64,000 nt of DNA, from positions 1 through 64,000 of the forward strand of contig CAVUSV010000004.1 of assembly GCA_963744225.1 (NCBI GenBank), in the 5' to 3' direction. Position 1 is the first letter of the stretch. The number at the start of each line of letters is the position of its first letter. The translations under genes and the position numbers were made by a program. Shown here piece after piece: positions 36,829 through 44,236 of the stretch. This DNA is from Bog-473 sp963744225. Its GTDB lineage: Bacteria > Actinomycetota > Acidimicrobiia > Acidimicrobiales > RAAP-2. The notes under the pieces were generated by a model, which was given only the letters and a program-made list of their open reading frames with translations, did no database searches and had not been told where the DNA came from.

Positions 36829-38217
36829 GTGCTGCGAAGCGGGCTTGTTCGACTGCGCAAGACGACACTGCCGCTCGCCATGGCCACCGTCACGCTCGCG
36901 GGGACGTGTGTCGCGCTCTCATCCATCCGCTACAGCGCCGAGGCGGCCGCCAGCCACCCGCTCGCGTCGAGCGTCGCGACCAACGGTCTGTGGCCCGGAG
37001 TGGGCAAGGTCTGCGAACCGGGTCCGGGTGGTGCCTCGTCGGTGCGAGGAGTGGGCTCCAAGTCCATTCACATTGCCGTGTTCAACGACGCTGCGAACAC
37101 CGTTGTGCCCGGACTCGAAAAAGAGCTCGTCCAGCAGGCCGTGGCCTTCGCGGCTTGGTGCAACGCTTCGGGCGGCATCAACGGGCGCGACATAGTGATC
37201 GACGACCGCGACGCAGCGCTGTTCAATGCCGCACAGGTGACCGTGCAGGCCTGCCAGAGCGACTTCATGGCGGTCGGCGGCGGCATGGCGCTCGACCAGC
37301 CATCCGTCCCGATACGAGAGCAGTGTGGGCTGGGCCAGATCAGCGGCTACCTCGCCTCGGACGCCTCTGATGTTGCGTCCAGCCAGGTCAATCCAGGCGG
37401 CGGCAACGCGAACACCTGGCCCTCGGGTTGGTTCGGGGCGTTGGCCAAGGCGTATCCACAAGCGGTCAAGAAAGCCGGCATGGGCGGCACGAACACCCCC
37501 TCGGTCCTCGAGCCAGAACGAAAGTACGAATACGGCGCGGAGGCACAGGGTTGGAAAGTCGTTGACTTCCAAGAGCCCCCCATCTCTGTGACCGACTGGG
37601 CGCCCTACGTCGAAGAGGCCCAGAGCAAGGGCGTCCAAGCCCTCTGGCCCTCCTTGGACGACAACATCGCCCCGTACTTCCAGGCGATGACCACGGCTGG
37701 CTACCATCCCGCATTCGTCTTGCTCGGGGTCCAGTTCTATAACTCTGCGACCGCGAGCGCAGTGGCTGCAAACCCCGGGCTCCCGCCGGTCTACGTCGAG
37801 ACCTCATGGTGGCCGCTTGAGATGGCCTCGCAGAACCCGTCGACCGAGCAGCTGGTCAATGTGATGCACACCTTCGCCAAGGGCGCCCCCGTCGATTTCG
37901 ACGACGAGGAGGGGGCGGAGTCCTGGCTCTTGTGGGCGAAGTCCGCCTCGGCATGTGGCGTCAAACTGACCGTCTCATGCGTACTCAGCCAGGCCGCCAC
38001 GGCGAAGAACTGGAACGCCGGGGGCATTCAGGCGCCGGTCGCACAACTGAGCATGTCCGATCAACACCCGCAACCTTCACCCTGCTTCGCCATTCTCAGA
38101 GCAGAGCCCGGCAAGTTCGTTTACGACAAGGCGATCACCAGACCCACTCAGTCAATCTGGAATTGCAACGCCAAGAACGTCGTCCAGCTCAGCCCACAAC
38201 AAGTGGCATCCCGGTGA
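36829..38217 (+). CDS. branched-chain-amino-acid-type ABC substrate-binding protein (orphan)
   Basis: A 462-residue exported periplasmic-binding protein of the Peripla_BP_6 (LivJ-like) type. The GTG at 36829 has GGGGAGG six bases upstream and gives a signal peptide (LPLAMATVTLAGTCVALSS). The mature part has IHIAVFNDAANTVVPG at the start, the NASGGINGRDIVIDDRD segment characteristic of the family, and VQALWPSLDDNIAPYFQAM at the hinge. No permease or ATPase gene is adjacent, so it may serve a distant transporter or act as a sensor. The ligand is unknown; aromatic or amide compounds are possible. Confidence 0.88.
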   Translation: MLRSGLVRLRKTTLPLAMATVTLAGTCVALSSIRYSAEAAASHPLASSVATNGLWPGVGKVCEPGPGGASSVRGVGSKSIHIAVFNDAANTVVPGLEKELVQQAVAFAAWCNASGGINGRDIVIDDRDAALFNAAQVTVQACQSDFMAVGGGMALDQPSVPIREQCGLGQISGYLASDASDVASSQVNPGGGNANTWPSGWFGALAKAYPQAVKKAGMGGTNTPSVLEPERKYEYGAEAQGWKVVDFQEPPISVTDWAPYVEEAQSKGVQALWPSLDDNIAPYFQAMTTAGYHPAFVLLGVQFYNSATASAVAANPGLPPVYVETSWWPLEMASQNPSTEQLVNVMHTFAKGAPVDFDDEEGAESWLLWAKSASACGVKLTVSCVLSQAATAKNWNAGGIQAPVAQLSMSDQHPQPSPCFAILRAEPGKFVYDKAITRPTQSIWNCNAKNVVQLSPQQVASR

Positions 38218-38237
38218 CACAGCAGAGCTCACCCCGT

Positions 38238-38816
38238 TCAGAGATAACTGGGCATTCCAACGTTCTGGTCGAACCGCGTTTCATCGCGGTGCTGCGTCGA
38301 CCATGGCCTCCAAATCCAGAGCGTGACGCCGAGTCCGAGGAGTCCGACTCCCAGTAAGACCCAGCCGAGTGGGTCGAAACCGCTTCCCGGTCCCGCGAAG
38401 GGGAACGGGTGCGGGCTCACGAAGATCCCGGGGACGGGCTGATTGATGGGGTGCCGGAAGGGGACGGCGGCGACAGCTGCCGACCCGACGCGCCGGCCGA
38501 CAAGGATCAGGAATCCGGCGCCTCCGATGGCCAGCCACACCAACGCGATCACGGCCATCGTCAGTGTCCTGGTGCGGAGGTTGATCGTCTCGGGAAATCG
38601 GTGGCTCGCATGCACGAAGCCGCGCGCCGCGGCCCACGAAGAAGCAAACGACTTGGCGTCGAAGTAAGCGTTCCCCAGGACCTCTTCTGGCGAAACCCCA
38701 TCGGCCTTGGCTTCGGACAAGTCAGCCTCCAGGTCTGCCGCCATCTCGTTGGCAGCTACCTCGGGCACCCCGAGCCGGTTCCATTCCTTTCGGCATTCCG
38801 CGACGAACTGGCTCAT
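38238..38816 (-). CDS. HAAS-domain membrane protein, PadR partner
   Basis: A 192-residue protein. Residues ~1-75 form a HAAS-like alpha-helical domain (CRKEWNRLGVPEVAANEMAADLEADLSEAKADG, then VSPEEVLG). Two predicted membrane helices follow, ~94-114 (TMAVIALVWLAIGGAGFLIL) and ~150-168 (GWVLLGVGLLGLGVTLWIW). HAAS proteins are regularly encoded just after PadR regulators and are thought to transmit a membrane signal to them. Here the ATG overlaps the PadR stop (ATGA). The start is far inside the open frame but matches the domain. Confidence 0.8.
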   Translation of the reverse strand: MSQFVAECRKEWNRLGVPEVAANEMAADLEADLSEAKADGVSPEEVLGNAYFDAKSFASSWAAARGFVHASHRFPETINLRTRTLTMAVIALVWLAIGGAGFLILVGRRVGSAAVAAVPFRHPINQPVPGIFVSPHPFPFAGPGSGFDPLGWVLLGVGLLGLGVTLWIWRPWSTQHRDETRFDQNVGMPSYL

Positions 38817-39175
38817 GAACCCACCTCCGCACTTGTGAGCCCGAGAACGGCGTCGACCGCGTCGCGGGTCGCCTGCCATTCTCTGACACCCGAGGTGAGA
38901 GACCGCCGGCCCTGGTGGGAGAGCTGGTAGTACTTCCGTGGCGGTCCTCCGTTGCTGGCGGCGCGATGGGTGTCCACCAGCCCGTCGCGCTCGAGCCGGC
39001 CAAGCAACGGGTAGATCGACCCCTCGCCGACGATGGAGAGGCCACGCGCTCTGAGTCGCTTGGTCATTTCGTACCCATAGGCCGGACCTTCGCCCATCAC
39101 CGCGAGAAGACACAGGTCCAACACGCCCCGGAGCAGTTGGGTCCTGCGACCGCCGCTCTCTACCATGCGATACAT
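38813..39175 (-). CDS. PadR-family transcriptional regulator
   Basis: A 120-residue PadR-type repressor. The winged HTH has LLRGVLDLCLLAVMGEGPAYGYEMTKRL and SIVGEGSIYPLLGRLERDGLVDTHR, with the wing in GGPPRKYYQLSHQGR. The C-terminal helix for dimerisation (VREWQATRDAVDAVLG) is short, as in PadR subgroup 2. Starts at 39175 or 39166 are both possible. It is followed by its HAAS partner in the same operon. An inverted repeat over the start codon suggests autoregulation. Confidence 0.88.
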   Translation of the reverse strand: MYRMVESGGRRTQLLRGVLDLCLLAVMGEGPAYGYEMTKRLRARGLSIVGEGSIYPLLGRLERDGLVDTHRAASNGGPPRKYYQLSHQGRRSLTSGVREWQATRDAVDAVLGLTSAEVGS

Positions 39176-39180
39176 GATAG
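39162..39180 (-). promoter_or_regulatory. likely PadR autoregulatory operator
   Basis: On the minus strand TATCATG-TATCG-CATGGTA forms an imperfect 7-bp inverted repeat covering both candidate start codons. ATGT/ACAT-type palindromes over the promoter are usual for PadR regulators. Binding by this PadR is inferred only from location. Confidence 0.45.
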
Positions 39181-39320
39181 TGGTTGCTAACTTGCGGTGC
39201 AAGGGTTTTCGCCTGTGAGACCTCAATTGCCAGCAAGCTCTCGGGCCGGAGGCGGAGTCCAAGTCGTCCTCAATGGTGAGTTCGACGTCTGACCAACAAA
39301 CTCGCATTGATCCCATACGG

Positions 39321-39365
39321 CAAGGCCGCGCTGGTAGAGAAGCACAAGCTGCCAGCACGGCCTTG
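39321..39365 (-). terminator. strong hairpin downstream of nhaA
   Basis: CAAGGCCGCGCTGG (39321-39334) pairs with CCAGCACGGCCTTG (39352-39365), 14 bp with one mismatch and a 17-nt loop. It lies 17 bp beyond the stop of the NhaA-DsbA gene on the minus strand. There is no T-run after it, so it would be a hairpin-only terminator or an mRNA 3'-end stabiliser. Confidence 0.55.
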
Positions 39366-39381
39366 TTGCCCGGCAGCGCCA

Positions 39382-41256
39382 TCACTTCCGCAGAGCACGT
39401 GTGCGAGCTGATTGCACGGCGCGGGCGAGCGTCTCGAGGTCAAAGGCACCCGTCTGGCGCTGACCGTTGACGAAGAAGCTCGGCGTTCCCGCCACCCCGC
39501 TGGCATCTGCACTTTCGATATCGGCAACGACACGCTCTTCCCACCGGTGCCCTTGAAGGTCACTGAGAAAACGGCCCGCGTCCAGTCCGAGCTGCCGCGC
39601 GTACTGGACGAGCGCTTCCGGCTCGAGCTCGTCCTGGTGTTCGAACAGGAGGTCGTGCATCGGCCAAAAGATCCCTTGGGCCGCGGCCGCTTCTGATGCC
39701 TCCGCCGCCAGTTGCGCCTGGGGGTGAACGTCATTGAGCGGTAAGTGGCGCCAGACATAGCGGAGGTCTCCGAACTCAGCCAAGAGCTCACGGACAGCGG
39801 GCTCCGCCCTGCCGCAGTACGGGCACTCAAAGTCGCCGTATTCAAGGAGCGTCACCGGCGCGTCCTCCGGTCCCCGGATATGGTCACGTTCGGGGTCCAC
39901 GTCGTCGGCAAGATCCACAATGACCTCCGATCCCCCGAGAAGTCCTCGCGCACTCAGGCGAGCTGACCGCGTTGTGACGAGGAAGAGTGACCAGGTGAGC
40001 ACCGCCGAGACCACGGCCGCAGTCAGAACTCCGAGCTTGGCCTCCTGCAGGTCCACTCCCCTGAAGGCAACGGTGGCGACCAGGAGTGAGACGGTGAAGC
40101 CGACACCCGCAATAGTTCCGCCTCCGACAATGGCCGCCCATCCCACCGGAGGACGGAGCCGTCCCTTGGTGACTCTGACGACCGCCGCCGACATGAGAGC
40201 GATGCCAACCGGCTTACCCACGACATAGCCGACAACGATGCCCAGCGTGATAGGCGATGTGTAGCCGCGTAAAAGCGTGTGGGGGTCGATTGGGATCCCG
40301 GCGTTGGCGAGCCCGAACAGGGGAACGATCAGATAGCTCGCCCATGGGTGGTAGATGCGCTGCAGCCGATCGTTGGGCGACAATGCCGTACGCAGACCCG
40401 AGCGCGCCGATTGGGCCAACTCGACGGTCGGCTGCTCGCGGAACTGACGATAGAGATTGCTCACGCGCTCGAGGTCCGACCGGGTGACTGGCGCGGCGTA
40501 CGCCACCAGGCCCATGGCCAGGCCAACAACGATCGGATCGATCCCGGACTTGAAAACCGCGACCCAGCAGGTCGCTCCCAACGCGAAGTACACCAGGCCG
40601 TTGTGAACGTGGAGCCGCACCGCGACGAGCACGCCCGCAAACACGGCCATGGCGACGAACAGCGGGGGCACCGTGACACCGGTTGAGTACACGACGGCGA
40701 TCACCACCAGCCCGACGATGTCATCGACAACCGTGACGGTGAGAATGAATCCCCGCAATCGATCGGGTACACGATCGCCCATGAGGGCGAGCACGCCGAG
40801 AGCGAACGCCGTATCGGTCGACATCGCCACGCCCCAGCCGTGAGCCGAGCTCCGGCCTGCGTTGATCGCCAGGTAGAGCCCGATGGCGCCTGCCATGCCG
40901 CCGACACCGGCGATGACCGGCAAGATGAACCGCCGGCGATCACGAAACTCCCCGAGGTCGAATTCGCGGCGGGCCTCGAGTCCGATCACCAGGAAGAAAA
41001 AGGTCATCAGGCCGCTGTTGACCCAACCCTGGAGATCCATCGACACGGCAATGTCGCCGAGGCGGAGGGTGAACTGCGTGCCCCACAGACGGGTGTAGCT
41101 GGACAAGTCCGCGTTCGCCCACACCAACGCGACGATCGCAGCCGCCAGGAGAATCGCCGCACTCCCCGTCTCGGTCCTGAGAAACAAGCGGAGGGGCGAA
41201 TCAGCGTTATGCCATGCTGTGCGGTTCGCGCTCTCGCCTGGCTCGCTCGCCGCCAT
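39382..41256 (-). CDS. nhaA: Na+/H+ antiporter NhaA fused to a DsbA-like thioredoxin domain
   Basis: A 624-residue fusion. Residues ~15-410 form a NhaA antiporter with ~12 membrane helices. Key sites are MSTDTAFALGVLAL (helix IV) and TVVDDIVGLVVIAVVY (the two transport Asp residues, helix V). Residues ~430-624 are a soluble DsbA/thioredoxin-like domain with active site CPYCGRAEP and cis-Pro region GVAGTPSFFVNGQ. The fusion is known from actinobacterial and other genomes. It would export Na+ in exchange for H+, with a domain of uncertain orientation that may sense or buffer redox state. Confidence 0.93.
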   Translation of the reverse strand: MAASEPGESANRTAWHNADSPLRLFLRTETGSAAILLAAAIVALVWANADLSSYTRLWGTQFTLRLGDIAVSMDLQGWVNSGLMTFFFLVIGLEARREFDLGEFRDRRRFILPVIAGVGGMAGAIGLYLAINAGRSSAHGWGVAMSTDTAFALGVLALMGDRVPDRLRGFILTVTVVDDIVGLVVIAVVYSTGVTVPPLFVAMAVFAGVLVAVRLHVHNGLVYFALGATCWVAVFKSGIDPIVVGLAMGLVAYAAPVTRSDLERVSNLYRQFREQPTVELAQSARSGLRTALSPNDRLQRIYHPWASYLIVPLFGLANAGIPIDPHTLLRGYTSPITLGIVVGYVVGKPVGIALMSAAVVRVTKGRLRPPVGWAAIVGGGTIAGVGFTVSLLVATVAFRGVDLQEAKLGVLTAAVVSAVLTWSLFLVTTRSARLSARGLLGGSEVIVDLADDVDPERDHIRGPEDAPVTLLEYGDFECPYCGRAEPAVRELLAEFGDLRYVWRHLPLNDVHPQAQLAAEASEAAAAQGIFWPMHDLLFEHQDELEPEALVQYARQLGLDAGRFLSDLQGHRWEERVVADIESADASGVAGTPSFFVNGQRQTGAFDLETLARAVQSARTRALRK

Positions 41257-41370
41257 ATGTCCGATCTCTCAATCCCGTTGCTGGTGGCCGGCAACAGCCT
41301 AGAAGCCCAAACCCGAGCTCACTCTGACGGCTCGGATACTCCTCGGCGTCTATCAATCCCCGGAGCTTCT

Positions 41371-41500
41371 CGTGGCAACCAATTCGGTGTGCTGACAAAG
41401 TCGTTGACGAACTGGCGAGACCGGCGGACCAGATCGGGACCATCCGGACGGCTCGAATGACCCTTTGGAGCCGGTGACTGGGTTCGACGGCTGCTGGGGC
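41371..41500 (+). repeat. dispersed repeat, copy E (strongly diverged)
   Basis: GTGGCAACCAATTCGG near the left and GGACCATCCGGACGGC, TTTGGAGCCGGTGACTGGG near the right align with the corresponding parts of copies A and D. The T-arm/acceptor module is not intact. The gap 41257-41522 holds no gene. Confidence 0.4.
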
Positions 41501-41522
41501 GGCCTATCCGGCCATTCAGCCT

Positions 41523-42239
41523 TTATTGCAGCTGTGGCTGAGAAGTTGCGGTTGCCGGGGTGGGGTAGGTGATCGTCGAGGTGGCGCCGACGAAGGATGT
41601 GTAGACGACAACGTTGGACAAATAGTGGCCTGTCTGGCTGTCGAATGACCCACCGCACGTGACCAGCTGGAGAGCACTAGAACCGTGAGAACCGTAGACC
41701 TGCTGACCCGGGAACTGGGACTTGGGATACATCACCACCGACGTCACCGTGAAGCGGGCTACGACACCGTCGGCCAAACTCACTTCGACCGGGTTGCCCG
41801 GTTGCAACGCCCGCAATTGGCAGAACACTGCTGGGCCCGCGTGTGAATCCACGTGGCCCAAGATGACCGCCGAACCCACCTGCCCCGGAGATGGACCAAG
41901 TCGAAACCATCCAGGTACTTGCGCGTCGGTCGGCACTTCGACCGTCCCGTCTGATTTCAGCCCGAGGGTGCTCACCGATACCGAGAGATCGATGGCTGGG
42001 ATCCGAAGGCTGACTGGCGCCGAACGGGCGACCGCTGCGGTTGGGGGGACGGTGGTCACCGATGGGGCTTGACGGAGGGAAGTGGACGCACGATGCACCG
42101 GACCAGCCAGGGGGTGTCTGTGGACGCGGAGACCGGCCACACCGCATCCCGCTCCGATGAGAAGAAGGAGTGCGGACAGCGCCAGGAGGGATCTCGCGGT
42201 GAGCCAGTTAGCCCGCCGGTGGGTCGTCACATCGTCCAC
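41523..42239 (-). CDS. class F sortase
   Basis: A 238-residue transpeptidase with an N-terminal membrane anchor (SLLALSALLLLIGAGCGVAGL, ~residues 15-35). The sortase beta-barrel holds the catalytic His in VILGHVDS and the catalytic Cys in ALQLVTCGGSFD, the class F pattern. The usual Arg near the last strand (GHYxxNVVVY region) is not obvious. It cleaves an LPxTG-like signal and links the protein to the cell wall or another acceptor. It lies 7 nt after the Cys-rich protein gene, whose C-terminus looks like its substrate. Confidence 0.9.
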   Translation of the reverse strand: MDDVTTHRRANWLTARSLLALSALLLLIGAGCGVAGLRVHRHPLAGPVHRASTSLRQAPSVTTVPPTAAVARSAPVSLRIPAIDLSVSVSTLGLKSDGTVEVPTDAQVPGWFRLGPSPGQVGSAVILGHVDSHAGPAVFCQLRALQPGNPVEVSLADGVVARFTVTSVVMYPKSQFPGQQVYGSHGSSALQLVTCGGSFDSQTGHYLSNVVVYTSFVGATSTITYPTPATATSQPQLQ

Positions 42240-42246
42240 CCCGGAC

Positions 42247-43413
42247 CTATCTGACGTGATTCTGACGGAACTCCTTCATCGAACCGCGACGGCGACGAAT
42301 GGCCAGGACCATCGTCAACCCCGCCGCTGCCAGAGCCACGCTACCCACGTACATGAAGTCAGGGCTTGTTGATCGGGAAGCTCCACCCAATCCGGTTTGC
42401 GGCGCACCCGTGGGAACGACTCCCGCAACAGTCGCGAGGCCGGAGCCTGTTCCTTTGGCCCCGCCCGATCCGGCGGCCCCTGCTCCACTTCCTCCGGCAC
42501 CGGCTGCGGCACCGCCTCCGGTCGTACCGCCCACTCCAGGTTTGGAGCCAGCGGCGGGTGCGGCGGTCGAGCCTACCGTCGTCGTAGTGGTGGACGTGGG
42601 TGTCACGAAGTTGTTGGTGAACGTGCTCATGCAGGTCACGGCACTGCCGCCGCCGGTAGCAGTGTTATTGCACTGGTTGACGGTCACCGGCAACGCAGAC
42701 GCGGCACCCGTCACCGTGCAGCCCACGGCCGGCTGTCCGGCATAGGTACCCCCGCCGGTGGCCGAACCGTTGCATTGGGTGACGGTGGCATTGGTCGTGC
42801 TACCGCTCGGGACGCACACCTGTGTGCTGCCTCCGCCGGTGGCCGATCCGATGCACTGATCAACGGTGACGCCCGACGTGGACGTTCCGGCAGGGACGTT
42901 GTTGAGGATCGTGACATTGCAGATCACGTTGCTCCCGCCAGCCGTCACGATGCCGTTGCACTGGTCGACCGACGTGACGAGCTGCGTTGAAGAGGTCGTG
43001 TTGGTGACTGGCCCCAGGTTCAGCGGGCAGGAGGGAAACGGCACGCCCGCGGCTCCCAAGCACGCGCTGGTCGTCACGGTAGAGCTGGTGGCGCCGGTTG
43101 AAGTCGTGTTGTTCACGACCGTAACAGTGCACGTCACTTGCTTCCCGGCCGTGATGGGAAAGTCCGGCTGATCACACTGGGTGATTGCAGGCGCGGTGAC
43201 GGTAGCTGCCGAGGCGGGCGTCGCAGTAAACAGGGCGCCGGCGCCCAGCCACGAAAACGATCCGACGGCTGCGACGACAACGGTCAGGAATGTCTTCGGC
43301 CAGCGCGGCGGCAGAAGGCTCCGGTCTGAGCCCAGCGGGCCCCGAGCGATACGTCCACGGTTTCGAATACGACGGTAATCAAACAAGCGCACAGCCCCCT
43401 CACAACGGGCCAC
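42247..43413 (-). CDS. Cys-repeat surface protein with a sortase-type C-terminal signal
   Basis: A 388-residue exported protein: a basic N-terminus, a signal helix (FLTVVVAAVGSFSWLGAGALF), then repeats of about 35 residues built on QCNGxATGGG. Copies include VDQCNG, VDQCIG, VTQCNG and VNQCNN, each followed by a second Cys, so four disulfide-bonded modules are likely. A Gly/Ala-rich spacer leads to APQTG, a hydrophobic helix (YVGSVALAAAGLTMVLAI) and RRRR. This matches an LPxTG-like sorting signal with a non-canonical APQTG. The start is a GTG at 43413. It is co-transcribed with the class F sortase and is probably wall-anchored. Confidence 0.83.
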   Translation of the reverse strand: MARCEGAVRLFDYRRIRNRGRIARGPLGSDRSLLPPRWPKTFLTVVVAAVGSFSWLGAGALFTATPASAATVTAPAITQCDQPDFPITAGKQVTCTVTVVNNTTSTGATSSTVTTSACLGAAGVPFPSCPLNLGPVTNTTSSTQLVTSVDQCNGIVTAGGSNVICNVTILNNVPAGTSTSGVTVDQCIGSATGGGSTQVCVPSGSTTNATVTQCNGSATGGGTYAGQPAVGCTVTGAASALPVTVNQCNNTATGGGSAVTCMSTFTNNFVTPTSTTTTTVGSTAAPAAGSKPGVGGTTGGGAAAGAGGSGAGAAGSGGAKGTGSGLATVAGVVPTGAPQTGLGGASRSTSPDFMYVGSVALAAAGLTMVLAIRRRRGSMKEFRQNHVR

Positions 43414-43427
43414 CAGTGGCAGCCCTC

Positions 43428-43455
43428 TTGCTATTAATATCGGAAGTCTTATACT
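43428..43455 (+). promoter_or_regulatory. promoter upstream of the winged-HTH gene
   Basis: TTGCTA (43428-43433) and TATACT (43450-43455) are 16 bp apart in an unusually AT-rich stretch (43430-43500) between divergent genes. It probably drives the regulator at 43504. The same AT-rich interval must contain the promoter of the surface-protein operon. Confidence 0.5.
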
Positions 43456-43503
43456 TCACATTCATTACATGCAATCGATTTCACTATAAAAAGCGCTGGA
43501 ATT

Positions 43504-43794
43504 GTGACTAGTTGGAACTTCCTCACGAACCACGGCCGGGCGTTGCTCTGCATCGCCCACAACCCCGAGGTGCGTCTTCGCGACATTGCGGCAACCCTGG
43601 ACATCACCGAACGCCGGGCGCAAGGGATCGTGACCGACTTGACCAATGCGGGCTACCTGATCAAGAACAAGGAAGGTCGGCGAAATCGTTACGAGATCCA
43701 GTCGCATCTCCCGCTCCCAGAGCCCACAAGCCGCGTACGCGCGATCGGAGAGGTGCTCGAGCTCTTGGGCAGTCATGTCGCACCGGGCGAATGA
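43504..43794 (+). CDS. small winged-HTH (MarR-like) regulator
   Basis: A 96-residue protein that is almost only a winged helix: GRALLCIAHNPEVRLRDIAATLDITERRAQGIVTDLTNAGYLIKNKEGRRNRYEI. It is the DNA-binding part of MarR/ArsR-like regulators, with a short C-terminal helix (VRAIGEVLELLG). The start is GTG. It is divergent from the surface-protein/sortase operon and may control it; this is inference from position. Confidence 0.75.
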   Translation: MTSWNFLTNHGRALLCIAHNPEVRLRDIAATLDITERRAQGIVTDLTNAGYLIKNKEGRRNRYEIQSHLPLPEPTSRVRAIGEVLELLGSHVAPGE

Positions 43795-44236
43795 GATCGT
43801 CAGAGTTCGGGCCCCATAGGAATTGTGACGCTGCAGTTCTGGCGAACCGCGGTGGAGTCTCTCGCTGTTCTTGATCCCGCGCCGGCTGCCGGATTAGCAC
43901 CGATTCAATCAATTCCGGCGTTGGTCAGCCTTCCATGAACCAAATTGCTCAAGCGCCTCCTCGTGAGGTCGATAGATCTTAGGTAACTCCACCAAAACCG
44001 TTTTCGTTGCGAGGTTGAGTCCACAGCCGCATTGAGAGCTTCAAAGATGGTCGTTCCGGAGTTGTTGAAGGAGCGACCATGTTCTATGCCTGGTCATTGC
44101 CAGCCATGTCATGCTCTCCCTGGTCCAGCCGGACCGCCGCGCACGGTTACCCGGTAGCGAAGAAGTTCCCACCTCATCGTCCGAATGACCTTCCCCGCGG
44201 TGAAAGGCGATCCCGCATTCGTGAGGTTTCGTCCCG
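43795..44236. other. 440-bp gap with a hairpin
   Basis: No convincing gene. ATGGTCGTTCC (44047-44057) pairs with GGAGCGACCAT (44070-44080), 10 of 11 bp with a 12-nt loop, before the c-di-GMP gene. It has no T-run. It may be a leader structure, an operator, or the terminator of the HTH gene. Confidence 0.4.
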
